6,223 nt of DNA from an uncultured bacterium (GTDB lineage: Bacteria > Verrucomicrobiota > Kiritimatiellia > UBA8416 > CALETX01): assembly GCA_937920455.1 (NCBI GenBank), contig CALETX010000175.1:1-6223 (forward strand), given 5' to 3'. Positions 1-5,991 of this stretch are shown here, in pieces. How positions within the stretch are numbered: position 1 is the stretch's first letter; each line of letters begins with the position of its first letter. Made by a program: the position numbers and the translations under genes. The notes beneath the pieces are model-generated. The model saw only the letters and a list, made by a program, of their open reading frames with translations. It was not told the DNA's origin and searched no databases.

Positions 1-146
1 AATGGCGCATTGAGGTGCACAATCCAGGCGACACGGTGGTCGAAACGCGTTTGAGATCCTTACCAGGATGGACGCTTTTCGACTTTGAACAGACGCTCAG
101 ACTGGACCCAGGGGCAAGTGTTGAGCTTACTACGGATCAAAAGTAA
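1..146 (+). CDS. C-terminal end of an unidentified protein (partial, 5' end outside window)
   Basis: An open frame enters from the left edge (first full codon at base 3) and ends at TAA 144-146, giving the last 47 residues. The start is WRIEVHNPGDTVVETR and the end is LRLDPGASVELTTDQK. Alternating hydrophobic residues, an 'NPGD' turn and a late 'L.PGAS.EL' edge strand resemble the final beta-sandwich (Ig- or fibronectin-like) domain of many secreted or carbohydrate-active bacterial proteins. That is a fold-level impression, not a family assignment. It converges on the asd gene with only 19 bases between the two stops and no visible terminator hairpin in that gap. Reading frame and protein-like composition are what I can see; function is unknown. 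Confidence 0.6.
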   Translation, partial: WRIEVHNPGDTVVETRLRSLPGWTLFDFEQTLRLDPGASVELTTDQK

Positions 147-165
147 AGAGTCCGCCTCTCCTTCT

Positions 166-1212
166 TCATGGCGATTTGCCAACGTCTGCTTGCCGGCGTT
201 GCGTAAGGACTTCGGCGATCTGGATGGCGTTTAGGGCTGCGCCTTTCCAGATGTTGTCTCCTGCAACGAAAAGAGCAAGTCCATTTGGAATGGTATCGTC
301 GGCCCGTATTCGGCCAACGAGGACGTCATATTCTCCTGACGCCTGCAAGGGGGTGGGATAAACGGAGTTTGATACATCGTCGAGGACCTTCACCCCAGGG
401 GCGCGTGAAAGTATGTCTTTAGCCTGTGCTGGAGAAATAGGTTTTTCGAACTCGGCAAAGAGCGATTCGCTGTGTCCGTTGAAAACCGGGACGCGAACGC
501 AGGTGGAAACAACCTTTATTGACGAGTCGCCCAGTATTTTATGGGTTTCTCGTCTCATTTTGGCTTCCTCGGTGGTCTCGCCGGAGGCGTCCTTTACGCT
601 GCCTATGTGCGGGAAAAGGTTGAAAGCAATCTGGTGGGGATAAACCTCCTTGCTTATAGGACGACCATCCACCCATTCTTTGACCTGACGTTCGAGTTCC
701 TTGACGGCTTGGCTGCCGGTGCCTGATACTGCCTGGTAGGTGGCAGCGATCAATCTCTTCAGGCGCGCGACCCTGTGGAGTGGGGCAAGCGCCATAAGAG
801 CAATAATCGTGCTGCAATTCGGGTTCGAAATGAAACCCTGATGGTCCTTGAGAGCGTCAGCGTTTATTTCCGGTATCACCAGAGGGACACGGGGGTCCAT
901 TCGAAAATCGTCGCCATTGTCAATGACAACACATCCACGTTTGACGGCTTCCCAACCAAGAGTCTGAGAAGCGCCCTTTGCTCCTTCGGTTCCGGCGAAG
1001 AAAGCGAAGTCCATTCCTTCAAAGGCGTCCGGAGTTGCTGTTTTGACGTAATATGCTGTTCCGTCTATCTCCTGGATCCTTTCGCTTCGGGCCAGAATAG
1101 AAAGAGACGCACAGGGGAAATTTCTCTTTTTCAGAAGTCTGACCATTTCAACGCCGACCGCGCCAATTCCAACAACAACGCAGTTGTATTTGTTTTTGCC
1201 GTAGAAGTTCAT
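166..1212 (-). CDS. asd: aspartate-semialdehyde dehydrogenase
   Basis: This cytosolic enzyme of 348 residues makes L-aspartate 4-semialdehyde from 4-phospho-L-aspartate with NADPH. That is the branch point to lysine/diaminopimelate, threonine and methionine. The N-terminal Rossmann segment has a G15-x-G17-x-x-G20 loop ([12 protein letters not shown]). The catalytic cysteine is C133 in SNPNCSTI, followed by Q160 in YQAVSGTG. The substrate-binding arginine and catalytic histidine are R240 and H247 in [10 protein letters not shown], and the C-terminal [17 protein letters not shown] helix is typical. Length matches the family (about 330-370), and all catalytic residues expected of Asd rather than ArgC are present. 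The ATG at 1212 is preceded by AGGGAG at good spacing. The gene follows leuB by 18 bases on the same strand, so they are probably co-transcribed. The loop departs from the common GATGAVG form (GIGAVG here), which I take as a lineage variant. Confidence 0.95.
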   Translation of the reverse strand: MNFYGKNKYNCVVVGIGAVGVEMVRLLKKRNFPCASLSILARSERIQEIDGTAYYVKTATPDAFEGMDFAFFAGTEGAKGASQTLGWEAVKRGCVVIDNGDDFRMDPRVPLVIPEINADALKDHQGFISNPNCSTIIALMALAPLHRVARLKRLIAATYQAVSGTGSQAVKELERQVKEWVDGRPISKEVYPHQIAFNLFPHIGSVKDASGETTEEAKMRRETHKILGDSSIKVVSTCVRVPVFNGHSESLFAEFEKPISPAQAKDILSRAPGVKVLDDVSNSVYPTPLQASGEYDVLVGRIRADDTIPNGLALFVAGDNIWKGAALNAIQIAEVLTQRRQADVGKSP

Positions 1213-1230
1213 AACACTCTCCCTGACAGC

Positions 1231-2301
1231 CTATACTCTTTCTGCAACGAGATCTCCCACTTCTGAGGTAGAATATCCCATCCTGCCGGCGGCAAGGCTC
1301 TTGAGTTTGGTGCCTGTGACATTCATGACCGCGGCCTCTACGCTGGCTGCGGCTTGTGATTCGCCCAGAGTTTCAAGCATCATTGCTCCGGCGCAGATGG
1401 CGGCCAGTGGGTTGATGACGTTCTGGCCGGTGTACTTGGGCGCCGAGCCTCCTATCGGCTCGAACATGCTGACGCCTTCGGGATTGATGTTCCCACCTGC
1501 CGCTATGCCCATGCCGCCCTGCGTGATTGCTCCGAGGTCTGTGATGATGTCTCCGAACATGTTTCCGGTGACTATGACGTCGAACCATTCCGGATTCTTA
1601 ACCATCCACATGCACGTGGCGTCCACATGGTAATATTCGCGTTTGATGTCCTTGTAATGGGTCTCGCCCATTTCATGGAAAGCGCGCTCCCACAGGTCGT
1701 AGACATATGTGAGCACATTGGTCTTGCCGCAAAGGGCAAGCGTCTTTTTCTTGTTCCGCTTTCGTGTCAGATCAAATGCGTATTTCAGGCAACGGTCCAC
1801 CTGGAAGCGGCTGTAAATGCTTGTCTGGATGGCGACTTCATGCGGTGTTCCTTTCATGGAAAAGCCGCCGGCCCCTGTGTAGAGGTCGCCTGTATTTTCG
1901 CGAACCACGACATAGTCAATATCTTCCGGCCCTTTTCCTTTTAATGGGCACTCTACACCCGGATACAGTTTGACTGGACGCAGGTTGATATACTGGTCGA
2001 GTTCGAACCTGATGCGTAGGAGGATGCCCTTTTCGAGAATGCCGGGCTTTACGCTGGGGTGTCCAATTGCGCCCAGATAAATTGCGTCGAACTTTTTCAA
2101 CTCCTCGATCGCGGACTCCGGCAGGGTTTCGCGGGTTCTGAGATACCGTTCTCCTCCAAAATCGAAGAATGCGGTGTCCAGTCCAAAACCATGCTTTGCT
2201 GCAGCGGCGTTAAGAACCTTTACCCCTTCGCGGATGACCTCCGGACCGGTCCCATCTCCTGGAATGACGGCTATTCTGTATTGTCTTTTTTTCTGTGACA
2301 T
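1231..2301 (-). CDS. leuB: 3-isopropylmalate dehydrogenase
   Basis: The 356-residue protein is an NAD-dependent beta-decarboxylating dehydrogenase. In leucine biosynthesis it oxidises (2R,3S)-3-isopropylmalate, yielding 2-oxoisocaproate after CO2 loss. Visible signatures are the N-terminal [10 protein letters not shown], substrate-contacting R98, R108 (NLRPVK) and R134 (RENT), catalytic Y141 and K193 (GKTNVL), metal-binding D227 (HVDA), D251 and D255 ([12 protein letters not shown]), then GGNINPEG and [10 protein letters not shown] near the cofactor site. The PIGGSAPK form, where many relatives have PVHGSAP, marks a subgroup that also contains proteins annotated as tartrate or 3-alkylmalate dehydrogenases. 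Exact substrate is therefore slightly less certain than family. The ATG at 2301 has AGAGGAG 7-8 bases upstream. leuC, leuD and leuA are not in the window. The gene leads asd in a two-gene unit; a palindrome lies about 80 bases upstream of its start. Confidence 0.92.
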   Translation of the reverse strand: MSQKKRQYRIAVIPGDGTGPEVIREGVKVLNAAAAKHGFGLDTAFFDFGGERYLRTRETLPESAIEELKKFDAIYLGAIGHPSVKPGILEKGILLRIRFELDQYINLRPVKLYPGVECPLKGKGPEDIDYVVVRENTGDLYTGAGGFSMKGTPHEVAIQTSIYSRFQVDRCLKYAFDLTRKRNKKKTLALCGKTNVLTYVYDLWERAFHEMGETHYKDIKREYYHVDATCMWMVKNPEWFDVIVTGNMFGDIITDLGAITQGGMGIAAGGNINPEGVSMFEPIGGSAPKYTGQNVINPLAAICAGAMMLETLGESQAAASVEAAVMNVTGTKLKSLAAGRMGYSTSEVGDLVAERV

Positions 2302-2435
2302 TTATCTGCTCCTCTTATATCGCTAGGGATAGCTGGCGCCAGAGCGGCGTAACCTAACGCGGCCTTGGTTTCAAAGCAAGAATGTAAATACATTCAATTT
2401 CCCGCTCCGGGACAGTCGTCTGGATCAGGGGCGTC
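2302..2435. other. intergenic region between the AAA+ gene and leuB
   Basis: These 134 bases separate the AAA+ stop from the leuB start on the same strand. They hold the leuB Shine-Dalgarno (minus strand, about 2309-2315), a 10-bp palindrome CTGGCGCCAG at 2333-2342, and a 16-bp palindrome at 2380-2395. I found no convincing sigma-70 promoter pair and no hairpin followed by a T-run. Whether leuB is transcribed from here or by read-through is open. Confidence 0.5.
2380..2395. promoter_or_regulatory. perfect 16-bp palindrome upstream of leuB, candidate operator
   Basis: GAATGTA-AA-TACATTC is a perfect inverted repeat with 7-bp arms and a 2-base centre, lying 79-94 bases upstream of the leuB ATG. 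The AT-rich, compact symmetry fits a site for a homodimeric helix-turn-helix repressor or activator better than an RNA terminator, since arms are weak and no T-tract follows. The position suits control of the leuB-asd unit. Which protein would bind is unknown. It does not resemble the repeat in front of the WYL gene. Confidence 0.35.
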
Positions 2436-3704
2436 TCAGAGCGGCGAGAAACCGACTGCCTTACGGTTGCTTCTGTAGGCAGTCTCGGCCGCCAGCTCCT
2501 TGATGAGCGTGTCGCAATCAGCCTCCCATTCGGGAAGGCAAGCATAACGGTCGTACACAGCTTTGAAGTCGCCTGGAGTCAGGTTCTGTATGGCAAGAAG
2601 CTCTTTTTGCTGATGATTGTCGAGATTCTGATCCAAATGTCCGAAGTACCTGTTGAATAACCTGATCTTTCCTTTGTCGGTGAGGGGTTTGAACTCGACC
2701 TTTACAGCAAATCTTCGCAGAACTGCCGGATCGAGATGGCTGATGAGGTTGGTGCAGCAGATCAAGACGCCTTTGAAATTCTCCATCTGGGTGAGAAGCT
2801 CGTTGGTTTGCGAGACCTGCCAGGAATGTCGGGCGGTTTCGCGGTTTGTGAACATTGAGTCAGCTTCGTCAATGAGAAGAATGGCGCGTTCGCGCTCTGC
2901 TTCCGCGAAAGCGTCTCGAATTAGCATTTCAGTTACGCCAACAAAAGGATTCAGCAGGTCTGATGCCCGCTTGGCCAGTAATTCCATGTCAATTTTGCCA
3001 GCCAGATACTTCGCAAAGTCAGTCTTGCCCGTGCCTGGCTGGCCCCAGAACAGCAGGTTGAGGTGGTGCCGATCCGATTCATGCTCATTAGCGAGGCGGC
3101 TGGCAAAGTTTCTGAGCACTGCGACAACTTGAGTCTGGCACGGCGCGGTGTTTAGGCATTCCGGATCATACTGGTCCCCGGCTGCGTCGGCCAGTTTCTT
3201 GCGCATATCATCGCCTGTCGCTTCCATTTGGCGGGTGAGCAAATCTGCAAGTATACGGCGCGTGGATTCTTTATCCGCATTTTTCGGCGATATAACGGCT
3301 GCGAGTGTCTTCAGCGCTGTTGTGATGCCTGCAGCATTTGTTCTGTATTGCCGAGCAAACTGTCTGAGAGTTTGCGGTGGCAGATGGCGCCGGAGAGGAT
3401 GATTGCATATTTCTCTCTGCCACAATCTCATCCGTTCGGCGATTCCGAAGGGAGGGAAATGCAAAGCGTAATTGAAACGCCGCATGGTGGACTTTTCGAT
3501 GGCGAGCGTGCCATTCGTGATCCAGATCATCTTGTGCTTGGAGCAGTCAAGAAAATCGTTTATCCATGCCTTGTCAGGCGATCTTTCGGAGCCGAGGAGA
3601 AAATACCGGGTATTGAGAAGTGTGTCTGCCTCGTCCACAATGAGGATATTGCCCCGCGGATTGATAATCCGTGATGCCTGCCGATACCGCAAGCTGCCTG
3701 TCAT
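2436..3704 (-). CDS. tandem AAA+ ATPase, C-terminal fragment (rest of AAA domain 1 plus complete AAA domain 2)
   Basis: This 422-codon frame is the downstream part of a two-domain AAA+ ATPase interrupted by a frameshift. Residues 20-27 (ILIVDEAD) are the Walker B of the first AAA+ domain, N64 in WITNG its sensor 1, and R75-R76 in TMRRF its arginine-finger region. Its Walker A is in the other frame upstream. The second domain is complete: Walker A GQPGTGKTD at 221-229 (K227), Walker B ILLIDEAD at 275-282 (D279, E280), sensor 1 N319 in CTNL, arginine fingers R330-R331, then an alpha-helical lid to the C-terminus. Both sites look catalytically competent. Segments such as KRASDLL, SWQVSQTNELL and the LDPAVLRRF arginine-finger stretch place it with a poorly characterised bacterial group of SpoVK/COG0464-like ATPases. 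The ATG at 3704 has no Shine-Dalgarno and would start inside a domain, so independent translation is unlikely. Substrate unknown. Confidence 0.75.
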   Translation of the reverse strand: MTGSLRYRQASRIINPRGNILIVDEADTLLNTRYFLLGSERSPDKAWINDFLDCSKHKMIWITNGTLAIEKSTMRRFNYALHFPPFGIAERMRLWQREICNHPLRRHLPPQTLRQFARQYRTNAAGITTALKTLAAVISPKNADKESTRRILADLLTRQMEATGDDMRKKLADAAGDQYDPECLNTAPCQTQVVAVLRNFASRLANEHESDRHHLNLLFWGQPGTGKTDFAKYLAGKIDMELLAKRASDLLNPFVGVTEMLIRDAFAEAERERAILLIDEADSMFTNRETARHSWQVSQTNELLTQMENFKGVLICCTNLISHLDPAVLRRFAVKVEFKPLTDKGKIRLFNRYFGHLDQNLDNHQQKELLAIQNLTPGDFKAVYDRYACLPEWEADCDTLIKELAAETAYRSNRKAVGFSPL

Positions 3705-4644
3705 CGCTGCGGTCTCTGTCTGATGACGGGGGAACGGCGAATTTTATGAAACGAGCTGTAAGATTGCATTTGGCTGAGATTGATCTGGCGAATTCAGTCT
3801 TTCCTGTTCCAGGCTGGCCATAGATCAGAATGTTGCAGGGGGAGGGGGAACGCAGCAATGCAAGGATTATTCTGAGTGACTCAGATGGAACGTTGAAGGT
3901 CTTGAGATCAAATACATCTCGTCTGTCCATTTTGCAGAAATGATCGGCAATATCAGAATGCCCGCCTCCCTCGATCCACAATACAATGTCGGCATGCACA
4001 CCGCACGTATCTCCCATGCGGCTTCGGATAAGAAGACCCGACTTGAACAGGACGCTGTTCCCCTCGAGCGTTCTTCTGACAAGCGCTTTCTTTATGGCGG
4101 TCGCGTCGGCGATCAATTGCGAAAATTCACCGATGTTTCGACAATGACAGCATAGATCATCGAGATGGCCATTTTGGCATCTGGCGAACATCAAAAACAG
4201 CACTTCCTGTTCTTGAAGCGACAGGTCAAAGATGTTCCGAATTTTAACCAGGGAACCTGGCAGGCTGAGAGGTGAGGGAGACCGGATGCCCTGATTCAGC
4301 AGCCCTTGAATGGTTTTTCTTGTGACGCTTGCTGCGCGGACGTTGGAGCTGTAAAGCAGGCGCGCCGTTTTCTGGAGTAATGTATCGTGGTCCTCAGACC
4401 ATTGCTGGGACGCTGCATGTCTCCTGCTGGTTTGAGAATATACCTCTAGGATATTCGTCAGATGGCGACGTTCCGCATTGGTGAGAGCTGAAATGACGAA
4501 AGCCACAAGATGTTCGCTGTTTTTATAGCGACGAAACAAATTCGCCGCATAACCGCGTATCTTCAGCTTTGTGTAGGCGTCTATACTGAGCCTTCGTGCT
4601 TGGCCCGCTCGCGTTATTGAACCTGCACAGTTGATCGTTTTCAT
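3574..4644 (-). CDS. tandem AAA+ ATPase, N-terminal fragment (N-domain plus Walker A of AAA domain 1)
   Basis: This is the 5' part of the frameshifted tandem AAA+ gene, 356 codons from the ATG at 4644. Residues 1-250 form a mostly helical, charged N-terminal region without recognised catalytic motifs. It includes a helical stretch at about 137-160 and a cysteine-rich patch (C156, C165, C166, C168) that might bind metal or be incidental. Walker A GQPGTGKT is at 276-283. Beyond about residue 304 the frame stops looking like an AAA+ domain and ends in an apparently out-of-frame tail, while the adjacent frame supplies Walker B. Rejoined at the shift, the protein would be about 735 residues. The longer frame runs up to 4806, but that start overlaps the divergent WYL gene and has no ribosome site. 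The 4644 ATG has GGAGGAG upstream. The shared intergenic region suggests control by the divergent regulator. Confidence 0.72.
   Translation of the reverse strand: MKTINCAGSITRAGQARRLSIDAYTKLKIRGYAANLFRRYKNSEHLVAFVISALTNAERRHLTNILEVYSQTSRRHAASQQWSEDHDTLLQKTARLLYSSNVRAASVTRKTIQGLLNQGIRSPSPLSLPGSLVKIRNIFDLSLQEQEVLFLMFARCQNGHLDDLCCHCRNIGEFSQLIADATAIKKALVRRTLEGNSVLFKSGLLIRSRMGDTCGVHADIVLWIEGGGHSDIADHFCKMDRRDVFDLKTFNVPSESLRIILALLRSPSPCNILIYGQPGTGKTEFARSISAKCNLTARFIKFAVPPSSDRDRSDDRQLAVSAGITDYQSAGQYPHCGRGRHTSQYPVFSPRLRKIA
3728..3732 (-). other. probable frameshift site (five-base homopolymer) in the AAA+ gene
   Basis: The coding frame must change between 3743 (a TAA in the downstream frame lies at 3744-3746) and 3648 (Walker B already reads in the downstream frame). 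The only homopolymer of note there is GGGGG at 3728-3732 (CCCCC in the gene). Removing one base gives 304 upstream residues, then PRHQTETAA, then the 422-residue frame, with no stop and a natural-looking AAA+ core. An alternative junction near 3690-3704 would keep the acidic SDRDRSDDR stretch instead. Confidence 0.5.
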
Positions 4645-4655
4645 TTTTATCTTTG

Positions 4656-4661
4656 CTCCTC
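4656..4661 (-). promoter_or_regulatory. ribosome binding site that sets the AAA+ gene start
   Basis: On the minus strand GGAGGAG lies upstream of ATG 4644, with AGGAG 11 bases from the start codon. The spacing is a little long, but no other in-frame start in the neighbourhood (4683, 4806) has any purine-rich site. This places the start at 4644 and leaves a 134-base divergent intergenic region. Confidence 0.55.
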
Positions 4662-4697
4662 CCACATTCTTTCTGGCCGGCATCTTCGCGTATTCAC

Positions 4698-4716
4698 ACG
4701 GACAAGGAGTGTCCGT
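4698..4716. promoter_or_regulatory. perfect 7-5-7 inverted repeat, candidate operator of the WYL regulator
   Basis: ACGGACA-AGGAG-TGTCCGT is a perfect inverted repeat with 7-bp arms and a 5-base spacer. It sits midway between the divergent starts, 54 bases upstream of the AAA+ ATG and 63 upstream of the WYL ATG. Dimeric HTH-WYL regulators commonly bind inverted repeats in their own divergent promoter region. The position would let one dimer control both genes. As RNA it could form a small hairpin, but no T-run follows on either strand, so a terminator is unlikely. Confidence 0.5.
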
Positions 4717-4748
4717 CAGGAAAATTTCTTTCGGAGGGTGACTGTGTC

Positions 4749-4757
4749 TGATACTAT
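4749..4757 (+). promoter_or_regulatory. possible extended -10 promoter of the WYL gene
   Basis: TGATACTAT matches the extended -10 pattern TGnTAnnnT, and an overlapping TATAAA follows at 4755-4760. No good -35 hexamer is visible, which is tolerated by extended -10 promoters. Transcription would begin near 4764, giving a leader of only about 15 bases in front of ATG 4779, without a recognisable Shine-Dalgarno. The candidate operator ends about 32 bases upstream of this element. Confidence 0.3.
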
Positions 4758-4778
4758 AAAGAATCTTGGCGTCGGGCC

Positions 4779-5756
4779 ATGAACCGAACAAAGGCACAGT
4801 TTGCAAGGTTGCTTGAGCTGGACAGCCGGATCAGATCCGGGGGATATCCGAACTGCGTAACCTTCGCGGCCGACTACGAGGTTTCCCAGAAGACAGTGCA
4901 ACGGGATATTGATTATCTCCGTGATCAGCTTGGCGCGCCGATAGAGTATGACAGGGCAAGGAAGGGCTTCTATTACACTGATAGAAACTGGTTTCTGCCG
5001 GCGATCAGCCTCAGTGAGGGGGACCTGATGGCGCTGCTTGTTGCTGCCAGGGCTTTGGAGGCTTACAGGGGTGCGCCAGTGGCGAAAGACTTGGAGAGGG
5101 TCTTTGGCAAGCTTGTTTCTTTGCTGCATGAAAAGATGTCGTTTCAGCCTGAGCTGTTGTATTCGAAATTCACTTTTACCAGCCCGCCGGCCAAACCTAT
5201 TGACGGAAAAGTCTGGGTGCAGGTCGTGCGGGCACTAACCGCTCTCCGATGTCTGGAAATATCCTATCGGCCATTGGGCTGTCCAAAGGCCAGGAAGCAT
5301 ATTGTTGAGCCGTACCATGTGGCAAATCTTGCGGGCGAATGGTATCTGTTTGCCAAGTCCCGCAAGACAGGGAAAATCATCCAATTCTCGATTCCCCGTA
5401 TTACAGGGGCTGAAATTGCAGAAGAATCATTCCGCATGCCTGCTGGCTTTGATGCTCGGAAATTTTTCGAGAACGCTTTCGGCCGCTTCGTCATGGCGCG
5501 GACGACATATCACGTGGCGCTAGTCTTTGACGGCAAGGTGGCGGACTGGGTTCTCGAACGTCGCTGGCATCCTAGGCAGACGATCCGGAGGCTGAAAGAT
5601 GGCAATATAGAGTTGTCATTCAGAGCCGGCGGTCTCTATGAGATTTTTCGTTGGGTGATGGCTTGGGGACGTCACTGCAGGGTGGTATCGCCGCCTGAGT
5701 TGAGGAAAATGGTTGCCGACGAAGTGCAAGCCATGGCGCGATATGGTACGAGATAG
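4779..5756 (+). CDS. HTH-WYL-WCX transcriptional regulator
   Basis: This is a 325-residue cytosolic DNA-binding regulator with full-length, intact architecture. Residues about 5-66 are a winged helix-turn-helix; the recognition helix is in VSQKTVQRDIDYLRD (35-49) and the wing is in the GAPIEYDRARKGFYYTD region. A helical linker follows, with LSEGDLMALLVAARALE (78-94). The WYL domain spans about 145-220, with the diagnostic W188-Y189-L190 in GEWYLFA and the PYHVANL strand before it. The C-terminal WCX domain spans about 240-322, including RRWHPRQTI and RWVMAWG. WYL domains sense ligands, in several cases nucleic acids or nucleotides, and WCX helps dimerise; those roles come from the family. 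The gene is divergent from the tandem AAA+ gene across a 134-base region with an inverted repeat, so it probably regulates that gene and itself. The start matches the family N-terminus; no in-frame alternative exists before the TGA at 4749. No clear ribosome site is seen. Confidence 0.93.
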   Translation: MNRTKAQFARLLELDSRIRSGGYPNCVTFAADYEVSQKTVQRDIDYLRDQLGAPIEYDRARKGFYYTDRNWFLPAISLSEGDLMALLVAARALEAYRGAPVAKDLERVFGKLVSLLHEKMSFQPELLYSKFTFTSPPAKPIDGKVWVQVVRALTALRCLEISYRPLGCPKARKHIVEPYHVANLAGEWYLFAKSRKTGKIIQFSIPRITGAEIAEESFRMPAGFDARKFFENAFGRFVMARTTYHVALVFDGKVADWVLERRWHPRQTIRRLKDGNIELSFRAGGLYEIFRWVMAWGRHCRVVSPPELRKMVADEVQAMARYGTR

Positions 5757-5852
5757 GCGGCTCACAGCGTTTGCGCCTTGTTCATACGAAGTGTGCCTCT
5801 CGAATAGAAGGGTTGTGGACAGTATCGCGCGCGTCCATTGAACGTTTTTCCT

Positions 5853-5859
5853 GGAGGAG
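5853..5859 (+). promoter_or_regulatory. strong Shine-Dalgarno with no ATG or GTG start in register
   Basis: GGAGGAG is near-perfect complementarity to the 16S rRNA tail. The GTG at 5861 is followed two codons later by TGA. The CTG at 5866 sits 8 bases after GGAGG and opens the protein-like frame. A site this good in an otherwise geneless stretch suggests a real or recently lost start here. Confidence 0.4.
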
Positions 5860-5865
5860 TGTGAT

Positions 5866-5991
5866 CTGAAGGTTTGGTCAGAAGAAGAGCGTGCAAATCT
5901 GCTCAATGATGTTCCAGACCAATGTTGTCCGCAAATCCTGGCGAGTCTGTTTAACAATGAACGCAATGGCTTCACAGGGGCAGATATCTGA
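5866..5991 (+). CDS. possible small or decayed gene beginning at CTG
   Basis: From CTG 5866 the frame reads (M/L)KVWSEEERANLLNDV and runs through CCPQILASLFNN and GFTGADI to TGA 5989-5991, giving 41 residues. The N-terminus is polar and amphipathic and looks protein-like. The upstream frame is closed by TGA at 5839-5841, so CTG is the only start matching the ribosome site. Either a rare CTG start is used, or an ancestral ATG has mutated. In the adjacent +1 frame the text continues ELGRLESPCQTL and on to a stop at 6098-6100, so a larger gene of about 78 codons with one frameshift near 5988 is also conceivable. I do not recognise the family. Confidence 0.3.
   Translation: MKVWSEEERANLLNDVPDQCCPQILASLFNNERNGFTGADI

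Noticed and set aside
775..1266. 163-codon plus-strand open frame
   Set aside because: It lies antisense to asd across its N-terminal half and into the leuB 3' end, with no family motifs; a shadow frame.
2400..2412. TCCCG-CTC-CGGGA hairpin after the AAA+ stop as a terminator
   Set aside because: Only 5-bp arms and no T-run on the minus strand after it.
2302..2435. Leucine attenuation leader upstream of leuB
   Set aside because: A short frame from an ATG near 2387 has no run of leucine codons, no good ribosome site, and no alternative hairpins with a T-tract.
4645..4806. Longer N-terminus for the AAA+ gene (start at 4806 or 4683)
   Set aside because: No ribosome site at either start. The 4806 start overlaps the WYL coding region. 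The added residues are low-quality and would absorb the inverted repeat.
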